From positions 1-27,063 of IMG/VR virus record IMGVR_UViG_3300042866_002182: 27,063 nucleotides of DNA, one strand, 5' to 3'. Source of the DNA: a virus. The number at the start of each line of letters is the position of its first letter. The first letter of the stretch is position 1. Shown piece by piece: positions 1-7,002 of the stretch. Below the pieces are notes generated by a model. That model did no database searches. It worked only from the letters and a program-made list of their open reading frames with translations, and was not told where the DNA came from. A program made the translations under genes and the position numbers.

Positions 1-113
1 GAAATAGTCAACTTGGCTGCTGATTACCATAGCTTTCAAACTTTCGTTTGAAGCCGTAGGCTTCCCAGCAATTCACCGGATTTTCTTTGTTAAAAACAAA
101 GCCACTCCTTTAA
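1..113 (-). ncRNA. Second group I intron, 5' half (cut by window edge)
   Basis: Read on the minus strand, this repeats the core order of the intron at 394-119. A P1-like helix pairs exon CCAT (117-114) with GTGG (105-102), giving a U.G pair at the proposed splice site after 114. A perfect P2 hairpin follows (85-101, CTTTGTT/AACAAAG). The P element AATTGCTGGGA (73-63) is identical to the one in the other intron. Perfect P5-region hairpins come next (GAAGCC/GGCTTC; TTCAAAC-GAAA-GTTTGAA), then the Q element AATCAGCAG (25-17), also identical. The R and S elements that form P7 would lie to the left of the window and are not seen. No ORF is visible in this part. It is a group I intron by core similarity; whether it splices is inference. 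Confidence 0.72.
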
Positions 114-118
114 ATGGG
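114..118 (-). other. Candidate micro-exon between two group I introns
   Basis: If the first intron ends at the G at 119, after its P9.1 hairpin, and the second starts at 113, only CCCAT remains as exon. It continues the frame of exon 1 (GAT then CCC AT). Alternative 3' splice Gs at 130 or 140 would give exons of 16 or 26 nt without a stop. Cuts after 132 or 138 would bring TAA into frame and are unlikely. The exact boundary cannot be fixed from sequence alone. Confidence 0.4.
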
Positions 119-394
119 CAATATGTTATCGCAAAGGCTCTTTATCCCTTGCTTCTACATGTTTCCATGTAGGCCAGACTATATCATCATCCTATAACTC
201 CCATGCTGAGGAGTCAAGGAGCTGGGCGCTCGTGGAGTTTTCATCTGTTCTAGATTACTAACTCTAGTCGTTGAACGTTCCGTCAATCCCTTGACGGCTT
301 CGCTGCTGATTGCCTCTTTTGCATAGCAAAAGTAAGGTGTCCCAGCAATTCACCCAGTTTTCTGCCATCATTAAAATGACAGGGACCCTAATTA
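119..394 (-). ncRNA. Group I self-splicing intron (complete core)
   Basis: The full set of group I elements is visible in order on the minus strand. The 5' splice site follows GAT (395); the intron begins TAATTAGGGTCC, with GGAT/GTCC pairing as P1 and a U.G at the junction, much like the T4 td intron start as I recall it. P2 is at 382-362. P is AATTGCTGGGA (350-340) and P5 is CTTTTGC/GCAAAAG. Q is AATCAGCAG (311-303) and P6 is a perfect hairpin at 297-280. R is GTTCAACGACTAGAG (276-262). P8 pairs AACTCC with GGAGTT. S is GATATAGTCTGG (185-174), and GACTA/TAGTC form P7. P9 is CTACATG-GAAA-CATGTAG (172-155), followed by P9.1 (152-131). It has no endonuclease ORF. The 3' end at 119 is the best guess. 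Group I identity is very likely; activity is inferred. Confidence 0.88.
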
Positions 395-430
395 ATCCAC
401 ACCTGCGTAGGTCTGTTGTAGATTCATCAT
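395..430 (-). CDS. 5' exon of an intron-split gene, probably the major capsid protein
   Basis: ATG ATG at 430-425 opens a 12-codon reading frame, MMNLQQTYAGVD, which meets TAA at 394-392 if left unspliced. An AAAGGAAA purine tract lies about 11 nt upstream. The frame stops exactly where the group I intron is predicted to start, as expected for a 5' exon. The gene follows portal, protease, MuF and decoration genes, which is where Mu-like and many other phages place the major capsid protein. Most of the gene is outside the window, so the capsid assignment is positional inference. A 12-residue exon is short but long enough to carry the P1 pairing bases. Confidence 0.6.
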
Positions 431-455
431 AATAGATGATTTCCTTTTCTAGGTT

Positions 456-505
456 GACTTCAAAGATTGCGTTGGCAATCTAACCCAAAAGTCCGAAAAC
501 TTCGG
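456..505 (-). promoter_or_regulatory. Structured 5' leader of the intron-split gene
   Basis: Between the terminator and the ATG at 430 the minus-strand RNA can fold into stacked elements. One hairpin is CCGAA/TTCGG (505-493). A second is GATTGC-CAAC-GCAATC (480-465), enclosed by an outer GACTT/AAGTC stem (493-489 with 460-456). The first and outer stems share a base, so they may compete. No known riboswitch or leader family is recognised. It could stabilise the mRNA or control translation of an abundant capsid protein. Confidence 0.35.
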
Positions 506-515
506 GGTCACTGTA

Positions 516-521
516 GTTATA
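516..521 (-). promoter_or_regulatory. Weak -10-like box after the terminator
   Basis: TATAAC preceded by TGTGGG resembles an extended -10 element on the minus strand, 31 nt downstream of the intrinsic terminator. No convincing -35 hexamer is found about 17 nt upstream (GGCTTC is there). Separate transcription of the split gene would make sense after a terminator, but the match is poor. Confidence 0.22.
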
Positions 522-551
522 CCCACACTTTGCTAATGGAAGCCTAACCAT

Positions 552-577
552 AAAAAAGGAGCCCCTTTCGGAGCCCC
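552..577 (-). terminator. Intrinsic terminator with GNRA loop
   Basis: The minus-strand RNA reads GGGGCUCC-GAAA-GGGGCUCC followed by six U. The two arms are identical and pair with themselves in antiparallel through two G.U wobbles, giving an 8-bp stem capped by a GAAA tetraloop. It lies 23 bases after the stop of the decoration-protein gene and closes the head operon before the intron-split gene. Confidence 0.8.
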
Positions 578-599
578 GTAGTAAAAATTCAATCAGCAA

Positions 600-1073
600 T
601 CAGTTGAAGGTTGCAATAACCAAGGTACGACGACCGATCGTAACAATCTCACGAATAAGTGGAGTGGTACCATCTAGGGTAACGTTCACACCGCTGTTGG
701 CGACTGGGAGTGCTTTACCGTCAGTGCCAACAGAAAGGCGGCTACCAATGGTAAAAGCAGCGACAGCCGAAGCGCTTACTTCGACGATCAAAGAGCCGCT
801 ACTGGCGACACTAACTTGACGGGCAGTTTGAGGTTGGGATAGTGCAGTCGGGATATAAGACTGGCTAACACCTACGATAGCCCCGGTAAAGGATGTTAAA
901 TTACCAGGGGAGCAGACTAGATTAGCTCCGGCATAGGTTGCTTGAGCGACGACCGAAAATTCAGGGATTTCGACTACGCCAATACTACCAGCTTGGTTGT
1001 CGGTAGCGGCTTGCCAGGTGGAAGCATATCTGATGTACTGTTTTGCGTAAACGGGTGCAATGTTTAGACTCAT
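600..1073 (-). CDS. Candidate capsid decoration (head-stabilising) protein
   Basis: This 157-aa protein is rich in Ala, Val, Ser, Thr and Gly with alternating hydrophobic residues, consistent with an all-beta fold. It resembles DUF2190-type small head proteins, which carry a VVEIPE-like early segment and a late GRRTLVIA-like strand; the resemblance is by pattern only. It starts at ATG 1073, 108 nt after the MuF-like gene, and is followed directly by a terminator and the probable capsid gene. Decoration proteins commonly sit just before or after the major capsid gene, which supports the role. The family assignment is moderate; it might also be a head fibre or another small virion protein. Confidence 0.5.
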   Translation of the reverse strand: MSLNIAPVYAKQYIRYASTWQAATDNQAGSIGVVEIPEFSVVAQATYAGANLVCSPGNLTSFTGAIVGVSQSYIPTALSQPQTARQVSVASSGSLIVEVSASAVAAFTIGSRLSVGTDGKALPVANSGVNVTLDGTTPLIREIVTIGRRTLVIATFN

Positions 1074-1154
1074 GATCTTTTTCTTAATATGTGTTGACTT
1101 TTGGTTTACTCTAGGACTTGTTTTTCACCTAGCTGATGTGATAATTGGTTTTAC

Positions 1155-1170
1155 CCCCACTTACGTGGGG
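1155..1170 (-). other. Perfect hairpin between MuF-like and decoration genes
   Basis: The minus strand reads CCCCAC-GTAA-GTGGGG, a perfect 6-bp stem with a GNRA (GTAA) tetraloop, 12 nt after the MuF-like stop codon. It is followed by GTAAAACC and not by a U tract, so it is more likely an RNA-stability or processing hairpin than a terminator. Confidence 0.5.
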
Positions 1171-1181
1171 TTGCTGATGGG

Positions 1182-1943
1182 TTACCGGTAATCGACCAGA
1201 CATCTGCATCTGTCATAGCATCTGCATCTCTGCCCAGGAAGTGGTAGGGAGCCAATGGGTTGCCAACCTAACTTCTCATATTCTTTGCATTCTTTGCAAG
1301 TTTTTTTGTCCTTTTTGGCAACTCGCATCATTTCTTTATGGCCTTGTTCTTCCTTCACTAGGTAATCACCCAGTTGAAAAAATGCGTAAGCTGGGGTAAC
1401 AAGGTAGCGAGAAACCCTAGAAAAAACCCCTTGCCAGGTTTGCCCCACACCGGAATTAATCGAATTCTGTATGGCATCCTGAACCCCGGGGTCCTCAGAG
1501 TCGTAGTCGGGATCCTCTAAAATATCCCAATCATAGTCGCCAGATGGTCCTTTGGAGGCAAAATCCATTTCGTCACCGACTATAGAGATTGCATTATTGT
1601 CAAATCGAGCCTTTGTCACATTGAGGAATTTAAGTAATGGTGGCACCAATTGTCCGACAACTGTTGGCCATGCTTTTTCCAATTTTGCTTTAGGCTTCGA
1701 TGATGCTGACCCAAGGTAGACTCCTGCTAAAGATGCCTCTAAGGTTTTGTCAACCATGGCACGAGAAAACTCGTCCCACTTTATGTCTTTGTCCTTAAGA
1801 GACTTAACTAAAAGCTTAGAATCCTTAAGCATCATACTCTCTAGATTCTCAATGGTTTTAGCCTTTCTAGCTAGGGATTCGGCATTAGAGAAAAAATCTC
1901 CCCTCCTTTTAGTGGCAGAGCCAATTAAGGAAAGGAGATCCAT
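1182..1943 (-). CDS. MuF-like minor head (morphogenesis) protein
   Basis: This 253-aa protein has a helical, Lys-rich N-terminal two thirds and a Cys-rich C-terminus. The end holds a CKECKEYEKLGW motif followed by GQRCRCYDRCRC. This matches the C-terminal Cys pattern of MuF/SPP1 gp7-type minor head proteins, which bind near the portal inside the capsid. Its place directly after the protease and portal genes is the usual one for this family. It is shorter than many MuF proteins and its N-terminus is divergent, so the call rests mainly on the C-terminal motif and context. The eight cysteines could bind metal. It starts at ATG 1943, five bases after the protease-scaffold stop. Confidence 0.6.
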   Translation of the reverse strand: MDLLSLIGSATKRRGDFFSNAESLARKAKTIENLESMMLKDSKLLVKSLKDKDIKWDEFSRAMVDKTLEASLAGVYLGSASSKPKAKLEKAWPTVVGQLVPPLLKFLNVTKARFDNNAISIVGDEMDFASKGPSGDYDWDILEDPDYDSEDPGVQDAIQNSINSGVGQTWQGVFSRVSRYLVTPAYAFFQLGDYLVKEEQGHKEMMRVAKKDKKTCKECKEYEKLGWQPIGSLPLPGQRCRCYDRCRCLVDYR

Positions 1944-1948
1944 TTAGC

Positions 1949-4522
1949 TCAGTTAGAAGTCCAAAGGCAAGTTTTGATGGCTTCCAAATAGTCGGAGGCT
2001 TCACCGCGTTTTACCATTTCAAGGGCTCTTTCATGGGGATCCATGTTTTCTAAGGTTGCTTCAAATGCTTTGTCTTCCGGTCCAACAATTTCCCCAAAAT
2101 GCACCATGCTTGGCAGGCGATTTAAAATTCCAAAGAGTTTAGACGTTGGTGTTTCACCTTCGGAGAATTCCAAGGTCCCAAATTCTAAACCTTCGCAGAA
2201 ACTTTGCAGTTCATCTTGCTGAATGATGGCATTGGTCAGTTTGCCGTCGCTATAAAGATTCTCAACGTAGTGGGAAATCCTTTGTTTATGGGCATGAACT
2301 TTCTGCTCTTCGAATTCCTTTTTGAGCCTATCATTTTCTTTCCTAAGTGCCTCAACCTCTTTCTCAATCTCCCTGTAGATTTGGGCTGGGAATCCGGTAG
2401 GACGGGCTTGACCTGCAGAACCCATTCCGCTATACTTAACTTCTTCTTCCCCGTCAGAACAAGCTCCCATGGAACCCTTGGGCTCCTTATAAGTCGAACC
2501 CTTGCCTGTTACAGTCATTGGGTCTTCCTCCTCTGCTGCCCTTTTACGGCGGGACATTTCACCTTCAGCATGGTTGACGGATGCCTTCTCACCGGACTTC
2601 TGACGGACAACCCGGACCTTATCACTTTGGGTAGCATCCTTTACGTCAACTGCCATGTCGAGATCATCGGGATCTTCCTCAGAGCGAGTTGGGAAATCAG
2701 TCGGGCCACCCTCGCGGCCACGGGGGGCTTTACCACTGGAAGTCTTGGCGGATTTCGGTTCTCGGACGACTCCCTCTTCATCAGGCTCACCACCTTCGGC
2801 ATGGTCGGCAATTGGGCCACCTTTGAGTGGGGCTCTTTTGTCGCTAGATGATTGGTGAATGACGCGGGAAGTTTTGTTACCTTTAACTGATTTGACATCT
2901 ACTGCCATATCGAGATTGTCGGGGTCTTCCTCAGAAAGGTTAGAAACTGGGGTAGGCCCTTCGCTGCGGCCATGGGGATCCTTCCCATCGGAAGTTCCAG
3001 GGCGTTGCTTCTCCGGGTACTTGGTGCTGGCATCGTCGTACTGATCGTTGTTTCTATCTTTGGCCATAGTATCTTGACCAGCCCAACGACCTTCCTGACT
3101 ATTGTCACCATCTTCCTCTCTGGCAGTTTTTAGGCGGTCTTCGTCTTGTTCGCTATTTTTTGCAGTCTTGAGACGGTCCTCGTCTTGTTCACCATCGCTG
3201 GTTACACCATCGCGGTCTTCCTCTGGGGCTTTACCGGCCTTTTGACGGGCTCCGTAGCTATCATCTTTAGATCGGGCAGTAACCGAACGGCCAGTAACTT
3301 TATCTCCGGTTTCACCTTTGTGAGTGCCAAAGGATACTTTCCCATTAGATGCGGTTTTGTGACTAACTTCGTCGTACTCTAGTTCATTGTACTCTGAATC
3401 CTCGTCATCCATTTCCTCTTCGTCCATGTCCGCTTCGTCAACAGGTTGACTGGGGGCTTTCTTTTTCTTGGACTTGGAAACTTCCTTATGCTGAGAATCG
3501 ATACCTTCCTCAAATACTTGCTCAACAACCTGAACCTCCTGGCCACCAGCCCCTTTAGAGACACGGCGCTTAATGCCTTCCTCGAATTCGGTGTCTTGGC
3601 GCTCTGGTTCATCCTCGGAGGAGTCCATCATTTCGGACTCATTGCCACCTTCGGTAACTTCCTTGAATTCCCCGTCTTCTTCGGCATCATTAAGATCGGC
3701 TTTGGGGGAAGCCTCTGGTTTGGACATTTTTGGCTTGTTTTCTGGTGCTTTGGTTTCTAGATTGGCTACTTCTTGAGTAGACTCAGCGCCTTCGCGCCCC
3801 AAGTTCTTTTTCATTTCAGAGAATTGCTGATTAGGGTTATCGGGGTTGGCGTTTTGATCCGCCGAATTTGTGGTTTCAGGTTGTTGGCCTTGGCCGACAT
3901 CTGGTTCTGTTTGTTGGTCCTGGTTTTGTTCTAGTTGCTGTAGGGACTGATTGACTTCACTTTTGACTTCATCTAGTCTTTCTTTTAGCATTTCTAGGGG
4001 ACTTTTTTCTATAAGCAGCGTCGGTCCTAAGTCCTTATCAAAAATTTGGTCAGGGGACAGGGCCACCGCAAAGTCGAAAACTCCCTCTTCTTCGCTGAAA
4101 GAGAATGGCTCCAAGCCTTTCACAGCTGGGGGTGCAGCTCCGAGCAATGCCAAATGCCTTGCACTCCACTTGCCTTTGTGTGGGTTAATGGGGGAATCGG
4201 GGGAATAGAAGGAAATGGAAACTTTCCTATAATGACCACCTCTAACTAAGTCCTTAGCTACATCTGTAAATTCTACATCTGCATATAAGTCATCACCCTT
4301 TTGAGAGAATCCTTTAATCCACCCGTAAGCAGGTACGCTGTCGTTATCTCCAGAGTGGCCAATTACAAGGGGGGCTGAATGGACTTTGGGGTCATATGAG
4401 TTTGCAACTTCCTTAAGGTCGTCAGCAGAGAAGTTCCTCTGCACACCCTGTGCGCTAGTTTGGGGGCCAGCTTTAAATACGTGGACTTTTTTTGAGAACA
4501 CTTTTTTATCGGATTTACTCAT
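1949..4522 (-). CDS. Capsid maturation protease fused to acidic scaffold (Mu gpI-like)
   Basis: This 857-aa protein has three parts. Residues about 1-150 match the Mu-like prophage I protease family, with a VIGHSGDND segment, an AYGWIKGF segment, and a KVSISFYS strand followed by LALLGAAPPAVKGL. About residues 180-690 are a highly charged, Gln/Asn- then Asp/Glu/Lys-rich low-complexity region with internal repeats. About 700-857 hold a coiled-coil segment (YREIEKEVEALRKENDRLKK) and a helical tail. In Mu the protease gene also yields the scaffold protein from an internal start, and the same fused or nested arrangement is likely here. The gene abuts the portal gene (2-nt gap). The middle region is exceptionally long for the family. 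Confidence 0.78.
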   Translation of the reverse strand: MSKSDKKVFSKKVHVFKAGPQTSAQGVQRNFSADDLKEVANSYDPKVHSAPLVIGHSGDNDSVPAYGWIKGFSQKGDDLYADVEFTDVAKDLVRGGHYRKVSISFYSPDSPINPHKGKWSARHLALLGAAPPAVKGLEPFSFSEEEGVFDFAVALSPDQIFDKDLGPTLLIEKSPLEMLKERLDEVKSEVNQSLQQLEQNQDQQTEPDVGQGQQPETTNSADQNANPDNPNQQFSEMKKNLGREGAESTQEVANLETKAPENKPKMSKPEASPKADLNDAEEDGEFKEVTEGGNESEMMDSSEDEPERQDTEFEEGIKRRVSKGAGGQEVQVVEQVFEEGIDSQHKEVSKSKKKKAPSQPVDEADMDEEEMDDEDSEYNELEYDEVSHKTASNGKVSFGTHKGETGDKVTGRSVTARSKDDSYGARQKAGKAPEEDRDGVTSDGEQDEDRLKTAKNSEQDEDRLKTAREEDGDNSQEGRWAGQDTMAKDRNNDQYDDASTKYPEKQRPGTSDGKDPHGRSEGPTPVSNLSEEDPDNLDMAVDVKSVKGNKTSRVIHQSSSDKRAPLKGGPIADHAEGGEPDEEGVVREPKSAKTSSGKAPRGREGGPTDFPTRSEEDPDDLDMAVDVKDATQSDKVRVVRQKSGEKASVNHAEGEMSRRKRAAEEEDPMTVTGKGSTYKEPKGSMGACSDGEEEVKYSGMGSAGQARPTGFPAQIYREIEKEVEALRKENDRLKKEFEEQKVHAHKQRISHYVENLYSDGKLTNAIIQQDELQSFCEGLEFGTLEFSEGETPTSKLFGILNRLPSMVHFGEIVGPEDKAFEATLENMDPHERALEMVKRGEASDYLEAIKTCLWTSN
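3122..3190 (-). repeat. Tandem 13-codon repeat in the scaffold region
   Basis: Two 30-nt segments, 3161-3190 and 3122-3151, encode the identical decapeptide EQDEDRLKTA at a 39-nt period. The DNA copies differ at several third positions, so the peptide has been conserved since duplication. A second, more distant repeat in the same region carries SEEDPD(N/D)LDMAVDVK twice. Confidence 0.75.
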
Positions 4523-4524
4523 GC

Positions 4525-6252
4525 TTATTTTTTACCCTTGACCTTGTTTTCCATCTCTGATATTATAGAGTCTATTTCCTTACCGGAAATTCCACTTGTG
4601 GATTCGGTCTCATTTGCCTCTTCCTCAGGGAGTTCCCCCGGTTCGGATTCCCCTGGTTCTTCAGCCAATGCAGAGTCTAACTCGGATAGTAAGGAGTCTA
4701 ACTCTTTGTTGGCTTTGCTATTTTTCTTTTTTGGTTGCTTTTCTACAGGGGGTTGCTTTGTTGGAGTTTCTTCATTCGGAGTCGTCTCATCCGGGGTTTC
4801 TTCACCCTGAATTCCCCCATCCGGGGCCTCTTCATCTGGGGTCACATCACCCATGGTCACCTCATCCCGGGCCACATCATCCGGGGCCATCTCAGTGGTA
4901 GATCCAGGGGGCCCTTCAGCATCGCCACCCGAACCATCTTCTGGACCGAAAATCGACTCATATAGGTTCTTATCCTTTTCAGGGTCAAACGTAGTTTCTC
5001 CTTCGCTACCTTGTTGGCCTTCAGCAGATTTGGCCTCATCTTCTAGATCAACTCTAAAGTGCCTCTCAATCCATTCTCTACGGGGTTTGAAACCATTTTG
5101 AATCAATAGGGAAACATCAGCGGGTGTCAGTTGGGACTCCTCAATTCTGAACTCCCTAGTTAAGGTCGGAGATGCAACATCAGCACCGAAATTTAAATCT
5201 ACAATCCACCTTACCAAAGTTTGAGTTAGTTGATGACAGATCATTTCTGATATCTCAGATGCCCTCACCACTCGAACTACGTTAGCAACCATCGACGAAG
5301 CCCTGGAACCAGACTCAGCCTGCCCAGCTTCATTTTCACCGCAAATCAGAAGGCTAATGACTTTATCCAGGTAGTCAATCAAGCCTTTAAACACATCGGG
5401 GCTACCTTCAGGGTTAATAAAATCCAATACGAACCCTTCAGGTAAAACCATCGCGGTCTCTTGGGATAAATTTGAGATCATCCCATAAATATTATCGATT
5501 TCGGCTGTTGATGCACTTAGGGGGGCAGTTGCTACGGTAGTCGGGGTTGCATATCTGTCACCATAAAGGACATAAGACTCTAATGCCCTCTTCCTAAACT
5601 TCACCAGGGGGTATAAAATACGACCAATCGAAGAACCATAGGGATCCCCATTATGCTGAGTCCAGTACCTATTGATGATGAATTTACGCGCAGGTAGCTC
5701 GATACCTTCAAACATCCTGTTGAATGTCAAGCAACGCATTGTAAAACCTGTTTGAGAATCCTCAGCTTCTTGGAAGACAAATCGGCGCTGGTCTCTAACT
5801 CGAACATCAAATGGGATGACACCCCGCTTGGTTTTCTTCCACATTACTTCCGCAACACTGAAACCAACAATTAAGGCTTCGGCTAAGCCTTTGAAAATAT
5901 CGTCTATTGGCAACTCCTCTAAAACTTCTGCTACAAAGTCCCTGACGGCTAAATCCCCAGGTTTATCGCTGTATTCCTGAACATACCATGGCCTAGACGT
6001 AACTTCCTGGAGCAACTTAGAGTAAGAACCCTGGACTTGTTCATCCAATAGCAACCTTTGGTAAGTTGATAATGCGCGATTACCTCCCTTTTGGATTAGT
6101 AGGTCGTCATTAGGGCGAACAATGCTGGAACCAGTCCCCGTAAAAGGAGAGCTAGAACCAAACATGTAAATGGAACTAAGCGCATACGGGTTACTGATGT
6201 ACGAGCTTATTTCACCGGTTGGGACAGGCGATGTCTTAAATCTTTTGGCCAT
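4525..6252 (-). CDS. Portal protein, DUF935 (Mu gp29-like) family
   Basis: This 575-aa protein forms the dodecameric portal at the capsid vertex through which DNA is packaged. DUF935 features are visible in order: WYVQEYSDKPGDLAVRDFV near residue 90, a DIFKGLAEALIVGFSVAEVMW segment with the typical Gly-Phe-Ser, RRFVFQ, KFIINRYW, a GDPYGSSIGR loop, and a VVRVVRASEISEMICHQL helix leading to WIVDLNFG. The last 150 residues are an acidic, Pro/Thr/Glu-rich tail with imperfect TPDE/APDD repeats, ending in a helix. That tail is not part of the core family and looks disordered. The gene starts at ATG 6252, 76 nt after the gp25-like gene. Confidence 0.88.
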   Translation of the reverse strand: MAKRFKTSPVPTGEISSYISNPYALSSIYMFGSSSPFTGTGSSIVRPNDDLLIQKGGNRALSTYQRLLLDEQVQGSYSKLLQEVTSRPWYVQEYSDKPGDLAVRDFVAEVLEELPIDDIFKGLAEALIVGFSVAEVMWKKTKRGVIPFDVRVRDQRRFVFQEAEDSQTGFTMRCLTFNRMFEGIELPARKFIINRYWTQHNGDPYGSSIGRILYPLVKFRKRALESYVLYGDRYATPTTVATAPLSASTAEIDNIYGMISNLSQETAMVLPEGFVLDFINPEGSPDVFKGLIDYLDKVISLLICGENEAGQAESGSRASSMVANVVRVVRASEISEMICHQLTQTLVRWIVDLNFGADVASPTLTREFRIEESQLTPADVSLLIQNGFKPRREWIERHFRVDLEDEAKSAEGQQGSEGETTFDPEKDKNLYESIFGPEDGSGGDAEGPPGSTTEMAPDDVARDEVTMGDVTPDEEAPDGGIQGEETPDETTPNEETPTKQPPVEKQPKKKNSKANKELDSLLSELDSALAEEPGESEPGELPEEEANETESTSGISGKEIDSIISEMENKVKGKK

Positions 6253-6328
6253 TGCCTTCCCCCTTGTTGATATGATGTTTGACCAAGCTACTAAATGTTA
6301 CGCTGTAGAGGTTTTACCCCGTGGAAAC

Positions 6329-6706
6329 TCAGTTTCCAAGGGAGAATTGAACAGGGGGCTGAGGTATGTTATTGACGGCGTAAGTAATGGCCACTAAATA
6401 AACACCGTCGTCCCCCCTGGTTACCCAATCCCCATTAACAGAGAGGGAAGTTAAACCTGAAACCTGTGATGTTATCGAAGTTTGAAATTCTGAATTAATT
6501 TGCCCAGGGTCCATTACATCGAGAGTATGGTCACCAACCCCGTAATCAGCTCTCATCACCCTTTCGAAAAATCTCGTCTCCACTACACTTCTGATCTCTT
6601 GAGATTTCAATTCAAAATCAGTACTTGTAGCTAAATTGCCATTTTCAATTCTTAAAGGGTAAGCTATGCCCCTTACAGTGGGGTATGTCGGTTGCGGCAC
6701 ACTCAT
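6329..6706 (-). CDS. Baseplate wedge protein, gp25/W-like
   Basis: This 125-aa protein has the size and signature of T4 gp25 and P2/Mu W-type baseplate proteins, the lysozyme-like subunit that nucleates the sheath. The early GIAYPLRIENGNLATS, the central IRSVVETRFFERVMRADYG (equivalent to the conserved helix before R-x-x-x-G) and a following beta region are all seen. It overlaps the preceding small gene by 4 nt (ATGA-type) and lies downstream of the sheath gene, fitting a tail module. Confidence is high for family, lower for the exact position in this baseplate. Confidence 0.8.
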   Translation of the reverse strand: MSVPQPTYPTVRGIAYPLRIENGNLATSTDFELKSQEIRSVVETRFFERVMRADYGVGDHTLDVMDPGQINSEFQTSITSQVSGLTSLSVNGDWVTRGDDGVYLVAITYAVNNIPQPPVQFSLGN

Positions 6707-6987
6707 CTATAACACCTTAGAATTTGAAGCTCTAATTGTCTTACCCTCCTTTTTACCTCCTCTGTAGATAAGTCACTTCCCATGACTTTCTTCATTTCTA
6801 ACCTAATTTGACCATTCGGTAAAGACCCGTACAGTGATGGATCTGTCAGTTGTTCTGAAACTCTTTGATTGTCGCTATCTAGCATATAGAGGCAGAATGC
6901 TTCTAATGAAACACCCTGCCCCTTAGCTTCTTGTTCTAGCTTAGAAAAAAGAGAGTCAGGAATCTGTAGCTTTAATTCCTTGTTCAT
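6703..6987 (-). CDS. Small protein with ribbon-helix-helix-like N-terminus
   Basis: This 94-aa protein begins with a short beta strand (LKLQIPDSLF) followed by two helices (SKLEQEAKGQGVSLEAFCLY). This pattern is typical of Arc/CopG-type DNA-binding domains and of HicB/RHH antitoxin-like proteins. The second half is charged and helical. It lies between the sheath and gp25-like genes and overlaps the latter by 4 nt. It could be a phage regulator expressed with the tail genes, or a tail protein that only resembles this fold. No toxin partner is next to it. Confidence 0.5.
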   Translation of the reverse strand: MNKELKLQIPDSLFSKLEQEAKGQGVSLEAFCLYMLDSDNQRVSEQLTDPSLYGSLPNGQIRLEMKKVMGSDLSTEEVKRRVRQLELQILRCYR

Positions 6988-7002
6988 TAACCCTCTTGTA
7001 GA

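Noticed and set aside
1-120. Reading the stretch before the left edge as a protein end (PVNCWEAYGFKRKF)
   Set aside because: The frame is open only by chance through the P/Q helices; the identical P and Q elements and perfect hairpins show an intron RNA instead.
63-350. Repeated TCCCAGCAATT and CTGCTGATT as a CRISPR-like or att repeat
   Set aside because: The copies are the conserved P and Q elements of two group I introns, with no spacer-repeat periodicity.
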